A DNA stretch of 64,000 nt from Clostridium_AT radicumherbarum (GCF_045310525.1 NZ_JBJHZY010000001.1:1798001-1862000); one strand, 5' to 3'. Numbered from the stretch's first letter, positions 8,586 to 16,349 are shown. Notes: generated by a model not told the origin, from the letters alone. Numbers and translations are program-made.

Positions 8586-8615
8586 TTGACTGCGAATATA
8601 TGTTCGTACTATAAT
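8586..8615 (+). promoter_or_regulatory. dinB promoter
   Basis: TTGACT at 8586-8591, an 18-bp spacer and a perfect TATAAT at 8610-8615. The LexA box fills the spacer. Confidence 0.85.
8593..8606. promoter_or_regulatory. LexA (SOS) box
   Basis: CGAATATATGTTCG differs by one base from the Gram-positive SOS box CGAAC-N4-GTTCG. Its position between -35 and -10 of dinB predicts direct LexA repression and induction by DNA damage. Confidence 0.8.
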
Positions 8616-8647
8616 TAGATATAACATTTAATAAAGGGATGAAAATA

Positions 8648-9910
8648 ATGAAAAATAATACCAATAGGGTTATATTTCATATTGATGTTAACTCCGCCTA
8701 TTTATCTTGGACTGCAGCAGATAGGTTACAACATGGAGAAACTCTTGATATTAGGGAAATTCCCTCAGCTGTTGGCGGAGATCCTGTAAGTAGGCATGGA
8801 ATTATATTGGCTAAATCCATTCCTGCTAAAAAGTTCAAGATACAAACAGGTGAAACCTTACATGCCGCCCTGCAAAAGTGTCCTGATTTATTTATAGTAT
8901 CACCTCAATATGACTTATATATGAGGTGCAGCAATGCCATGGTTTCACTGCTTAGAGAGTACACACCGGACATTCAAAGATTTTCTGTGGATGAATGTTT
9001 TTTAGACTTTACTGATATGGGAAATTTATACCCAGATTATTTTAAACTTGCTAATGAAATTAAAGATAGGATTATAAAGGAGCTGGGCTTTACTGTTTCC
9101 ATAGGTATATCTAATAATAAGCTCCTCTCAAAGGTAGCCTCTGATATTAAGAAGCCAGATGCTGTTATAACCTTATTTCCCCATGAAATGAAAGACAAGA
9201 TGTGGCCGCTTCCTGTAGAAGATTTATTTATGGTGGGGAGAGCTACGCTTCCTAAGCTGCATAATCTAAATATATTTACAATAGGGGATTTAGCAAATTA
9301 TGATTTAAAGCTCTTAAAGGGAAAACTTAAAAGCCATGGAGTAATGATATGGAATTATGCTAATGGTATTGAAAATTCTGATGTAAGAAAATCGAACCAT
9401 ATTAATATGAGGGGCATGGGTAATTCTACTACTATACCTTTTGATGTAGATAATAGGGAAGAGGCCCATAAGGTAATACTTTCATTATGTGAAACTGTAG
9501 GTATGCGGCTTAGGGATTCTCAAAATTGCTGCAGCCTTGTAGCAGTGCATTTTAGGACAAATGAATTTTATAACTGCGGCAGACAAAGAAAAATTTATTA
9601 TTACACAGATAGTACGAAAAAAATATCTGAGACAGCTTACGAGCTATTTGATGAACTGTGGAATGGTGAGCCCTTAAGACATATTGGCGTAAGAGTATCC
9701 GAACTATGTACCAATGATTTCTGCCAAGTTACTCTCTTTGAAGAAAAGGATAATGCAAAGAACAGCGCCCTGGATAAGGTAGTTGATTCAATACGAATGA
9801 GATTTGGCTCTAAAGCTATAATTAGAGGTACTTTTCTAAATTCAGGGATAAAACCTTTAATGGGTGGAATAGGAGAAGATGATTATCAGATTATGACTAG
9901 TATTTTATAA
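8648..9910 (+). CDS. dinB: DNA polymerase IV, Y family
   Basis: A 420-residue Y-family translesion polymerase. The N-terminal catalytic site is visible (VIFHIDVNSAYLSW; SVDECFLDF for the second metal site), then the fingers/thumb (VSIGISNNKLLSKVASD, helix-hairpin-helix near LFMVGRATLPKL) and the little-finger domain. ATG 8648 has AAAGGG 9 nt upstream. An in-frame ATG at 8639 abuts the SD and is unlikely. The variant SIGISNNKLLSK places it with the clostridial UmuC/DinB-like group. Regulation is by the LexA box above. It is followed 14 nt later by a small conserved-looking gene. Confidence 0.93.
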   Translation: MKNNTNRVIFHIDVNSAYLSWTAADRLQHGETLDIREIPSAVGGDPVSRHGIILAKSIPAKKFKIQTGETLHAALQKCPDLFIVSPQYDLYMRCSNAMVSLLREYTPDIQRFSVDECFLDFTDMGNLYPDYFKLANEIKDRIIKELGFTVSIGISNNKLLSKVASDIKKPDAVITLFPHEMKDKMWPLPVEDLFMVGRATLPKLHNLNIFTIGDLANYDLKLLKGKLKSHGVMIWNYANGIENSDVRKSNHINMRGMGNSTTIPFDVDNREEAHKVILSLCETVGMRLRDSQNCCSLVAVHFRTNEFYNCGRQRKIYYYTDSTKKISETAYELFDELWNGEPLRHIGVRVSELCTNDFCQVTLFEEKDNAKNSALDKVVDSIRMRFGSKAIIRGTFLNSGIKPLMGGIGEDDYQIMTSIL

Positions 9911-9924
9911 GGAGTGAATTTACC

Positions 9925-10188
9925 ATGCAAGTGCTTGCAAAACCAATAAGTGTTGTGGCTTGGTTTGATGAAAAAGGATTCCCTCATCCTGTAAGGTTTA
10001 GAATAAAAATTGAGGATGAGAGTGAAAAAGTAATAAAGGTAGACAGAGTTGTTACTGTTGATAAGGAAAAGATTGCAGGCAATGAAATGCTTTTGTTTAG
10101 GTGTCAAAGCACAATAAAAAATATGCAAAGAGTGTTTGAAATAAAATATGAATTAAGAACCTGTAAGTGGATATTATTCAAAATGTAA
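9925..10188 (+). CDS. Unrecognised small protein co-transcribed with dinB
   Basis: An 87-residue soluble protein (MQVLAKPISVVAWFDEKG, PHPVRFRIKIEDES, KVDRVVTVDKEKIAGNEMLL, IKYELRTCKWILFKM) predicted to be mostly beta strands. It starts 14 nt after dinB with AAGGAGTG 8 nt before the ATG, so it is in the same SOS-controlled transcript. No named domain is recognised. The position suggests a partner or regulator of the translesion polymerase (inference). Confidence 0.75.
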   Translation: MQVLAKPISVVAWFDEKGFPHPVRFRIKIEDESEKVIKVDRVVTVDKEKIAGNEMLLFRCQSTIKNMQRVFEIKYELRTCKWILFKM

Positions 10189-10208
10189 TACTTGAGTTAT
10201 TATAAAAG

Positions 10209-10234
10209 TTTAGAGATGCTTTGGCATCTCTAAA
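10209..10234. terminator. Terminator between convergent genes
   Basis: A perfect TTTAGAGATGC / GCATCTCTAAA stem with a 4-nt loop and A/T-rich flanks. It serves the dinB transcript and probably the opposing regulator gene, whose stop is at 10275. Confidence 0.7.
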
Positions 10235-10274
10235 ATAGCTATTTATATATTCTTATTAATGGTTCCCATGTAAT

Positions 10275-10706
10275 CTACTTACAGGATAAAATTAATTCCT
10301 TATTAATAGTCAAACGCTCAGGAATTTTATTATAGTTAATTTCATAATCAGGCTTCACTACAGCTGCTGAAGGTGAAGGCTTGTATAAATTAATACTTTC
10401 TACCAATAGATTAATCTTATGTATTAAATCTAATGGCAGACCTTCTAAATTTTCTAATAACATCTTAATCTCTGGTTTAGTCTCATCTGCTTCATCTGAA
10501 GGTTTATCAGTCCTACAAAGCAAGTAATCCGCGCTTACGTTAAAAAAGTCCGCTAAAATCCTTATAGTTAAGGCATCGGGGATCCTTTGTCCAGTTTCCC
10601 AATGTGATACAGTCTGCTTAGTAACATTTAATTTGTTTGCTAAATCAATTTGTAATAACTTTCGATTAACTCTTTCGGCTTTTAACCTATGTTTAAGATC
10701 ATCCAT
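10275..10706 (-). CDS. XRE-family transcriptional regulator
   Basis: A 143-residue protein with an N-terminal Cro/CI helix-turn-helix (LKAERVNRKLLQIDLANKL, then NVTKQTVSHWETGQRIPD, residues about 6-60) and a C-terminal region of unknown fold. It is divergent from a 59-residue gene, with GGTATA-type inverted repeats in between, so it probably represses itself and the neighbour. This layout is common in phage remnants and small accessory loci, but no phage structural gene is nearby. Confidence 0.88.
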   Translation of the reverse strand: MDDLKHRLKAERVNRKLLQIDLANKLNVTKQTVSHWETGQRIPDALTIRILADFFNVSADYLLCRTDKPSDEADETKPEIKMLLENLEGLPLDLIHKINLLVESINLYKPSPSAAVVKPDYEINYNKIPERLTINKELILSCK

Positions 10707-10733
10707 TTAGACACCACCTTTTAATAATAATTA

Positions 10734-10792
10734 TATACCAAATGTTTACATATATAAATGGGTATACAAAAAGTATATTATTAAATATACCC
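10734..10792. promoter_or_regulatory. Candidate XRE operators
   Basis: TATACC (10734-10739), GGGTATA (10760-10766) and TATACCC (10786-10792) form two overlapping inverted pairs in the divergent intergenic region. GGGTATA / TATACCC is a perfect 7-bp dyad with 19 bp between the arms. Confidence 0.45.
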
Positions 10793-10841
10793 TTTTAAAT
10801 TTTCATGCTGCCTCGTAAATATAGATGAAGAGGTGGTTTAG

Positions 10842-11021
10842 ATGAAAGTTAATAGAGTAGAAGCTTTACTTAAACTATATGATTATCCTAGTTTAAAAGA
10901 AGAATATGATTATAAAAAAAGCAAAGAAAGCATCAAAGATAAGAAACTATCCTTTTCTGAGATTCTAAGAAAAGAAAAGGAAATATATAAGCATAAAAAA
11001 GCTTTAAACGGGTACCAATAG
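10842..11021 (+). CDS. Small charged protein, unknown function
   Basis: A 59-residue, Lys/Glu-rich, largely helical protein (MKVNRVEALLKLYDYPSLKE) with GAGGTGG upstream of the ATG. Its own terminator overlaps its stop codon. It is divergent from the XRE gene and separated from it only by the putative operators. Family not recognised. Confidence 0.6.
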   Translation: MKVNRVEALLKLYDYPSLKEEYDYKKSKESIKDKKLSFSEILRKEKEIYKHKKALNGYQ

Positions 11022-11036
11022 GTGCCCGTTTTTTTA
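11006..11036 (+). terminator. Terminator
   Basis: AAACGGGTACC / GGTGCCCGTTT with loop AATA, followed by TTTTT. It overlaps the stop of the 59-residue gene. Confidence 0.9.
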
Positions 11037-11077
11037 CTTAGCTTTAGTACAGCAGCATTTAATGAAACATAGATGTT

Positions 11078-11248
11078 TTATGAAGTTTTATTAATATCAT
11101 TGCTGCTAAGTTTAATTGACAAAATAGCTGATAATTGACTTATAGAAGCAGACAGATTATCCATTTTGCCTTCAAGTCTTATAAGCAAGTAAGCCGCAAC
11201 AACTATTGGAAAGCCAACATTAGCTACAGCCTTTAAAAAATCTTCCAT
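11078..11248 (-). CDS. YvrJ-family small membrane protein
   Basis: A 56-residue protein from ATG 11248, with AGGAGG 7 nt upstream; the longer in-frame start would include the SD itself. It has one hydrophobic helix with the NVGFPIVVAAYLLIRLEGK pattern of the YvrJ family, and then a short amphipathic tail (MDNLSASISQLSAILS). Such proteins resemble phage holin-like BhlA/UviB but have no settled role. Confidence 0.7.
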   Translation of the reverse strand: MEDFLKAVANVGFPIVVAAYLLIRLEGKMDNLSASISQLSAILSIKLSSNDINKTS

Positions 11249-11368
11249 GGTTAAACCTCCTTTCAATTCACATATACATAAATATGCTGATTCACGAAAT
11301 ATTAAAAAATTTTATATGTTTGAGTTTAGAAGGAGTCTACTAAATTTACGATGCCAGTTTTACTAATA

Positions 11369-11398
11369 TTTACATATTAGGTACATTTATCGTATAAT
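11369..11398 (+). promoter_or_regulatory. Promoter of the 11544 gene
   Basis: TTTACA (11369-11374), an 18-bp spacer and TATAAT (11393-11398). No convincing ORF occurs in the rest of the 11249-11543 gap. A 28-codon frame starting near 11447 has no SD. Confidence 0.55.
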
Positions 11399-11543
11399 TA
11401 TTGTATAAATAAGATATAAAAGGTGAATTTTATGGGTAAGGCTTTATGAGAAACTATAAAATTATTAGAAATATTTATATATTAACCACAAGAATATTCG
11501 TAAAAATGATAAAGAATACGATAAATAGGAGTTTTATTAAATA

Positions 11544-12032
11544 ATGAATAGAAAAATATTATATTCAATAATTTCAATAGCTGTACTAGTAATCTTAATT
11601 GCCATTGGAATTTTTATAAAAATGAGTAATGCAAAAGCTGGCACTTTTATTGCAAAACAGTTAGATACAAGATCAAGAGAGTATATGAAAATAGATGATA
11701 AAGTAAGTAAACTTATTAAAGGAAACGGTGTTTACTTATTAAATACAGAGGGAGATAAAATAAACTATCTAATTTTAGATGGTAGTTATATGAATTTAGG
11801 GAATGAAGCACCTTATTTTTCAGCAGTGAAAATTGAAAATAAAGAAGCTTCAATTATGATTTACTTTAGTGAAGAAATGAAAACTTATCCAAATGGTAAA
11901 TATCCTGAACAGAGATTAATATATAAAATCACAGAAGATAAGAATTATGAATATATCAGGGTATTTAAGAATGGAGAAGAAACTCACTTTGATTCAGTTA
12001 TTTTAGGAGGATTGAAATGGTCTGTTACTTAA
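11544..12032 (+). CDS. Membrane-anchored protein, unknown function
   Basis: A 162-residue protein with one N-terminal hydrophobic helix (ILYSIISIAVLVILIAIGIF), so it is anchored or exported. The mature part is beta-rich (GNGVYLLNTEGDKINYLILD, KNYEYIRVFKNGEETHFDS). No known family is recognised. The SD is weak (TAGGAG about 14 nt upstream). It begins a row of four genes whose products all start with a single hydrophobic segment. Confidence 0.65.
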   Translation: MNRKILYSIISIAVLVILIAIGIFIKMSNAKAGTFIAKQLDTRSREYMKIDDKVSKLIKGNGVYLLNTEGDKINYLILDGSYMNLGNEAPYFSAVKIENKEASIMIYFSEEMKTYPNGKYPEQRLIYKITEDKNYEYIRVFKNGEETHFDSVILGGLKWSVT

Positions 12033-12067
12033 AATACTAATAAAATTTTTAAGTTGGGGAGATTTTC

Positions 12068-12187
12068 TTGAAAAGAATATCTGAGAAAATTAAAACAATC
12101 CTTGTAGTATTGGGAATAGTGATTATGGCATTCATTATTTTTTGGGGTCTAATATCCTTAAAGGGACTAATTATTAATGCCGTGTGA
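12068..12187 (+). CDS. Very small single-pass membrane protein
   Basis: TTG start (12068) after GGGGAG. It gives 39 residues with a basic N-terminus (MKRISEKIK) and one helix (TILVVLGIVIMAFIIFWGLI). Below usual annotation size. It could be a real small protein, or the start of a decayed gene. Confidence 0.4.
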   Translation: MKRISEKIKTILVVLGIVIMAFIIFWGLISLKGLIINAV

Positions 12188-12223
12188 GTGTAAATATCTA
12201 ATTTTTTATGGGAGGGATAATTT

Positions 12224-13024
12224 GTGCCCAATAAAAAATTATTACTAACAATTAGTGCTGTTCTTGTTTTGTTTACTTTAATTGTTTTTTATAATTCATC
12301 TAAGCCTGATAAGCTTAAGCCCATTAACCAAAGCGAGGTGGAAATAGTCAATAGAGTAGGAGGAATGCCTCCTGACAGATGGAAAGTTTTATTTGCTTCA
12401 AAAGATTATTCTACAATTGTAAGGATTGTTGCCTTGATAAATTCTGCACATAAGGCAAACTTTAATCCAAATGGATATAATAGCGGCAAATATCCTATAG
12501 ACATGGAAATCAAACTTAAAAATAATATCGTTTGGAGAATATCACAACTTTGTAAAGTAACTACTGGACATTTAGAAAACGATGAGATGGAAGTTCATGT
12601 CACTCCTTATAAAGATCGAGTTAAGCTGGTTATAGAAAACGGAGAGAAAACTTCTTCTTATACCTTATTTTCTGAGCAGTTGGCAGATTATATCCAAAGA
12701 GGAGCTGCTCAAGATATGCCTCCCGTCATAGGATTTTCTATTACTTCTAACCCTGTAAAACCCGGTCAAACAGTTACTATTTCTGGAGATGGATGTGCTG
12801 AAAAATATGTTGAAATCTACATAGCAGATGGTAATGCATATAGTAATGAAAAATACCTTATTGCAAGAGTCCCAACCAGTTTTGGCGCTTGGAAATGGGA
12901 AGAAACATTTATCGGCAGAACCATTAGAACTTTAGATGGTAAGAATCTTAAACTAACAAAGGATAGTTACTTTTTGGGGACATTTGGATGGGGCGTAACA
13001 TTAGATTTATCAGAGAGTAAATAG
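12224..13024 (+). CDS. Exported two-part protein, unknown function
   Basis: A 266-residue protein with GTG start and GGGAGGG 7 nt upstream. It has an N-terminal signal-anchor (KKLLLTISAVLVLFTLIVFY). The central region (about 40-150) contains RWKVLFASKDYSTIVRIV and a substrate-neutral beta pattern. The C-terminal domain (about 165-266) begins GFSITSNPVKPGQTVTISGDGC, an immunoglobulin-like extracellular opening. No family is recognised. Probably cell-surface or membrane-attached. Confidence 0.7.
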   Translation: MPNKKLLLTISAVLVLFTLIVFYNSSKPDKLKPINQSEVEIVNRVGGMPPDRWKVLFASKDYSTIVRIVALINSAHKANFNPNGYNSGKYPIDMEIKLKNNIVWRISQLCKVTTGHLENDEMEVHVTPYKDRVKLVIENGEKTSSYTLFSEQLADYIQRGAAQDMPPVIGFSITSNPVKPGQTVTISGDGCAEKYVEIYIADGNAYSNEKYLIARVPTSFGAWKWEETFIGRTIRTLDGKNLKLTKDSYFLGTFGWGVTLDLSESK

Positions 13025-13074
13025 ATTCCTGATGGGTAGGTTATGAAAAAGGTGGGTATGGGTATATAGAATTA

Positions 13075-13686
13075 TTGTTACAAATGGCTAATCTAATAAT
13101 ATATTTTATTGGACTTATTGCAGTTATTTTCATTCTGCATATTTTTTATAGGGCTATAAAAAAAATCGATTATATGCTTAATGGCAAGATTAGCAAGATA
13201 TATAAAAGCTGGAGGAATATGAGCAAAACAAAAAAGAGGATTGGCCTTTTGCTTCTGGTTTTAATATTAGCTGGGTACTTTTGTTATGAAATGATTTACT
13301 TGACAAATAAAAATTACAAGTTTGCTCTATACGAAGTTAAATCACTTGGTGGAAACAGTTTAGGAGATGCTATTCTATATAAAAAGCCGTTTCTCACAGA
13401 GGATGATATAAAATCATATAACTGGGGTAGCCAAACCTTTGAGCTAAAAAATCATATTAGAAACTATGCAAAAGAGTCAGCAAGACTTGGAAAGAATTAT
13501 AAAGCCTTTGTTCTAGTGGCTAATGGAGAAAAGATATATATTGGTGGTTTTTACAAATGGGGACCTAACATATATTTATCTATAGATAATAAGACAGGTG
13601 CTTTATATTATACAGGTATTCAAGGTTACGATATAAGAGCAGATGAACGTATATACAATGCTCTTAAGTCATGTGGCAAACTATAA
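13075..13686 (+). CDS. Membrane protein, unknown function
   Basis: About 200 residues (TTG at 13075 or ATG at 13084, neither with a clear SD). It has two hydrophobic helices (about 5-25 and 57-76) and an outside C-terminal domain (EKIYIGGFYKWGPNIYLSID). The C-terminal part has the look of small beta proteins attached to membranes. Not recognised. It follows the 12224 gene closely and may share its transcript. Confidence 0.6.
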   Translation: MLQMANLIIYFIGLIAVIFILHIFYRAIKKIDYMLNGKISKIYKSWRNMSKTKKRIGLLLLVLILAGYFCYEMIYLTNKNYKFALYEVKSLGGNSLGDAILYKKPFLTEDDIKSYNWGSQTFELKNHIRNYAKESARLGKNYKAFVLVANGEKIYIGGFYKWGPNIYLSIDNKTGALYYTGIQGYDIRADERIYNALKSCGKL

Positions 13687-13724
13687 CGAAAATGTTGATT
13701 TATATAGCATAGCCATATCAAATT

Positions 13725-13770
13725 TATGATGCAGCTCTCTACCGCTTTGCTTACAATAGGATGCATCATA
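13725..13770. repeat. Inverted repeat after the 13075 gene
   Basis: TATGATGCA (13725-13733) and TGCATCATA (13762-13770), perfect 9-bp arms with a 28-nt centre and no T-run. It may be a weak terminator or operator. The rest of the gap up to 13918 holds only the undefined promoter of the sigma factor gene. Confidence 0.35.
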
Positions 13771-13918
13771 TAGACCAGACAATAAAAAAATCTGCTCTAT
13801 AGGGTACATCTTTTTTTGATAATTTTAATATTTTTTCAATAAATTTTATAAAATTGCAACCTTTTTTATTATTTGTTAATCTTATACAATAGAGATGTAA
13901 AAAGGGGGGGATTGTTAT

Positions 13919-14503
13919 ATGAATGAAGAGGAGCTAATAGATATGGTTAAGAATAATGATAAAGCTGCTTTTAAAATATTATATGAAACCTATAGTGGAA
14001 AAATTTATAAAACCGCATATATGATAGTTAATGATAATTCTTATGCACATGATATAGTCCAAGAAGTATTTATAAAAATTTATATGAATATTAATACGCT
14101 TTTGCATAATTCTGCGTTTAACTCATGGATTTATAGAATTACTATTAACTGCTGTATGAAACACATACATGATAACTCAAAAACACAGCTAGCATATGAA
14201 GATGAGGAGCTTATTGAAGTTTCAGAAGAAAAGTCTTACTTAATACCTGAGAATAGTTTTATGAAAAGCGAACTTCATAATGAAATAATGTATTATATAA
14301 ATAAAATACCTAATCTACAGAGAATTACTATAATACTTTTCTATTACAATGATCTTACTGTTAAAGAAATAGCAAGTGCTATGAAGTGTTCAGAGGGAAC
14401 AGTAAAGGCAAGGCTGTCTAGGGGAAGGAAAAAGTTAAAGATTTTAATTGATGAAAAAATAAGTAAAAATGAAACGGAGGTAGAAAATTATGGATTTAGA
14501 TAA
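13919..14503 (+). CDS. ECF RNA polymerase sigma factor
   Basis: A 194-residue sigma-70 family protein with region 2 (NDNSYAHDIVQEVFIKIY, residues about 38-56) and region 4 (DLTVKEIASAMKCSEGTVKA, RLSRGRKKLK, residues about 140-175). The intermediate sigma-3 region is missing, as in ECF factors. A strong AAAGGGGGGG SD precedes the ATG. Its 3' end overlaps the next gene by 14 bp, which encodes a membrane protein likely to hold it inactive. I could not define its target promoter. Confidence 0.93.
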   Translation: MNEEELIDMVKNNDKAAFKILYETYSGKIYKTAYMIVNDNSYAHDIVQEVFIKIYMNINTLLHNSAFNSWIYRITINCCMKHIHDNSKTQLAYEDEELIEVSEEKSYLIPENSFMKSELHNEIMYYINKIPNLQRITIILFYYNDLTVKEIASAMKCSEGTVKARLSRGRKKLKILIDEKISKNETEVENYGFR

Positions 14504-15236
14504 GCTTATTAAAAACTTACTGGATACCTATTCAGAGAATATTGTAGTAGATATTCCACCCTTTGATGAAATATGGGAAAAGACTCAAGTTGGAAGCAAG
14601 GTTTTTCCAAAGAAGAGAATTAAGCTTAATTTATTTTCTACTTCAGGATGGATAGAGGTTGCTTTATTTTTGCTTATAATTATTCTTGTACCTGTGTTAG
14701 TAACACAAATAGGCAGCTTCTCTTCTAAAGTTACCCCTTCTAGCAAACAGGAGGTAACTTTAACTAATAATGATATAGAAAATGCGAAGAAGGTTGCTAT
14801 TAACTTTATAACTGAGTTTACTAATTATTCAAGTTATCAGACATTTGATAAAGATATTAATATATTATATCCCAATGACGAAAGGACAAAAAAAATTATT
14901 TCATATTTATCAGAAAAGTATTCTAATGATTTCATAGCAAGACGTGTATCCCTGGTAATTCCAAGGTCAGCTTACAATTTAAAATGCGAGGTTAAGTTAG
15001 ATAGCTTGACAATTAACAGCGACTTACCAAATTCTAAGGATAATCAGCCAGTTTTTTATTATACTGCTAAAATTAGCTATATTAAAGACGGCAGCTTAAC
15101 AGAAATAAATTCAATAAAAATTGAAGGAAGGCTAAGATTAAAATATGAAAGTAATACTTGGAAAATTGATGAGCACTCTATACAAAGTATAGACCCTAAG
15201 GATTGGTTTAAAAACGATACTTATAAATTGCACTAA
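14490..15236 (+). CDS. Putative membrane anti-sigma factor
   Basis: A 248-residue protein: cytosolic N-terminus of about 50 residues, one membrane helix (WIEVALFLLIIILVPVLV), and an external C-terminal domain of about 165 residues. Overlap with the sigma gene and an SD (GGAGGT) inside that gene imply coupled translation. The usual H-x3-C-x2-C zinc anti-sigma motif is not present in the N-terminus, so assignment rests on context and topology. It may instead be a sigma-controlled effector. Confidence 0.65.
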   Translation: MDLDKLIKNLLDTYSENIVVDIPPFDEIWEKTQVGSKVFPKKRIKLNLFSTSGWIEVALFLLIIILVPVLVTQIGSFSSKVTPSSKQEVTLTNNDIENAKKVAINFITEFTNYSSYQTFDKDINILYPNDERTKKIISYLSEKYSNDFIARRVSLVIPRSAYNLKCEVKLDSLTINSDLPNSKDNQPVFYYTAKISYIKDGSLTEINSIKIEGRLRLKYESNTWKIDEHSIQSIDPKDWFKNDTYKLH

Positions 15237-15315
15237 AATAGGATGAAGCACTAAGAAATTCACATGCAATATATTGCAAATTTTAAATTAGTATAATACA
15301 TTGTAATATAAACTG

Positions 15316-15370
15316 TACCCTGTAGGATGGATACATAAAAAGATGTACCTGCCCTACAGGGTATTTTTTC
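15316..15370. terminator. Terminator
   Basis: TACCCTGTAGG / CCTACAGGGTA, perfect 11-bp arms followed by TTTTTTC. It ends the sigma/anti-sigma operon and may also serve the opposing gene. Confidence 0.9.
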
Positions 15371-15398
15371 ACTTAAATTCTACCTGGTTTAAATTCAA

Positions 15399-16088
15399 TT
15401 ACTTTTCAAGAATATCTATAAGCTCCATTAAACTATTAATCTCATAAGTAGGCTTAAATTCTGTGCTGTTTAGAACTTTGTTAGGATTATACCAGCAGGT
15501 ATCTATCCCAAAGTTTATTCCACCCTGTATATCAGAGGTTAAACTGTCACCCACCATTAGAACCTTGCTTTTATTAGTATGCTTAATACTGTTTAAAGAG
15601 TACTCAAAGATTTTAGGATCTGGCTTAGATACAAGTATCTCCTCCGAAATAACTATGCTCTCAAAGTATTTTGCTATAGTGGATTTTCTAATTCTTTTGT
15701 CTTGAACATCCGTTAAACCGTTAGTAACTATAGTAAGCTTATAATTTTTATGAAGGCTTTCTACAAGGTCCGTGCTGTCCTCATATAAAAAAGAGGCATT
15801 AGCTAAATGATTCATATAGGACTTAGCAAAGGAATTTTCATCAAAGTTAACTTTTAAAGCATCTGATAATCTTTTAAACCTCTCTACCTTTAGTACCTTC
15901 TGAGTTATTAGCCCTTCTTCAAACTCCCTCCATATAGCCGTATTAATATCATGGTATATTTTCAAGTGATAATTTTCATCATATTTAAAATTAAATTCTA
16001 GCATTGCATTTTTGAAAGCATCTCTTTCAGATTTCTTAAAATCAAATAGTGTTTCATCAGCATCAAATATTATAATCTCGTATTTCAT
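15399..16088 (-). CDS. HAD-family nucleotidase, YjjG/YfnB type
   Basis: A 229-residue haloacid dehalogenase-type phosphatase. Motif I is IIFDADETLFDF (nucleophile Asp), motif II IVTNG, then a Lys before KPDPKIFEYSLN, and motif IV VGDSLTSDIQGG. The DADETL form and the alpha-helical cap match YjjG-type noncanonical pyrimidine nucleotidases, which dephosphorylate damaged or unusual nucleotides. Alone in its transcription unit. Confidence 0.85.
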   Translation of the reverse strand: MKYEIIIFDADETLFDFKKSERDAFKNAMLEFNFKYDENYHLKIYHDINTAIWREFEEGLITQKVLKVERFKRLSDALKVNFDENSFAKSYMNHLANASFLYEDSTDLVESLHKNYKLTIVTNGLTDVQDKRIRKSTIAKYFESIVISEEILVSKPDPKIFEYSLNSIKHTNKSKVLMVGDSLTSDIQGGINFGIDTCWYNPNKVLNSTEFKPTYEINSLMELIDILEK

Positions 16089-16255
16089 ATTTTCCCCCTA
16101 ATAAGTTTGTTGCTCTAATTATATCATACAAATTTCTTTATAAATAAGTTTTAAATGCTCTAAAATTAAGCTTAAAGAAGAATAACACCGTTTATTAATG
16201 CTAAGTTCTTATACATATAAATTCCTCTTTGTATTCCTTAATCTGCACTAAACAA

Positions 16256-16284
16256 TTTACAATTCTCTATTAATAAATTACAAT
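16256..16284 (+). promoter_or_regulatory. Promoter of the Crp/Fnr gene
   Basis: TTTACA (16256-16261), a 17-bp spacer and TACAAT (16279-16284). It is followed by two palindromes in the first 30 transcribed bases. Confidence 0.6.
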
Positions 16285-16302
16285 ATTCCTAGGAACTTGA
16301 AT

Positions 16303-16316
16303 ATGACATATGTCAT
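16303..16316. promoter_or_regulatory. Candidate Crp/Fnr operator
   Basis: ATGACATATGTCAT, a perfect 14-bp palindrome just downstream of the predicted transcription start. Its size and symmetry fit a Crp/Fnr dimer and suggest self-repression. A second palindrome, TTCCTAGGAA, lies at 16286-16295. Confidence 0.5.
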
Positions 16317-16326
16317 GTGAAGGAGA

Positions 16327-16349
16327 CTGGAAGATTAATAATCTTCCAG
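16327..16349 (+). other. Leader hairpin before the Crp/Fnr gene
   Basis: CTGGAAGATT-AAT-AATCTTCCAG, perfect 10-bp arms with a 3-nt loop in the 5' leader, 19 nt before the SD. The same layout occurs before def. Confidence 0.6.

Noticed and set aside
10275..11266. Prophage
   Set aside because: A XRE regulator and a YvrJ-like protein are present, but no integrase, terminase, capsid or tail gene and no att-like repeats were seen.
11432..11530. Short ORFs in the gap before the 11544 gene
   Set aside because: One is five codons long, the other about 28 codons without an SD; neither resembles a known peptide.
13854..13890. TTGCAA...TACAAT promoter for the ECF sigma gene
   Set aside because: The spacer would be 25 bp. 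No clear autoregulatory ECF promoter could be defined either.
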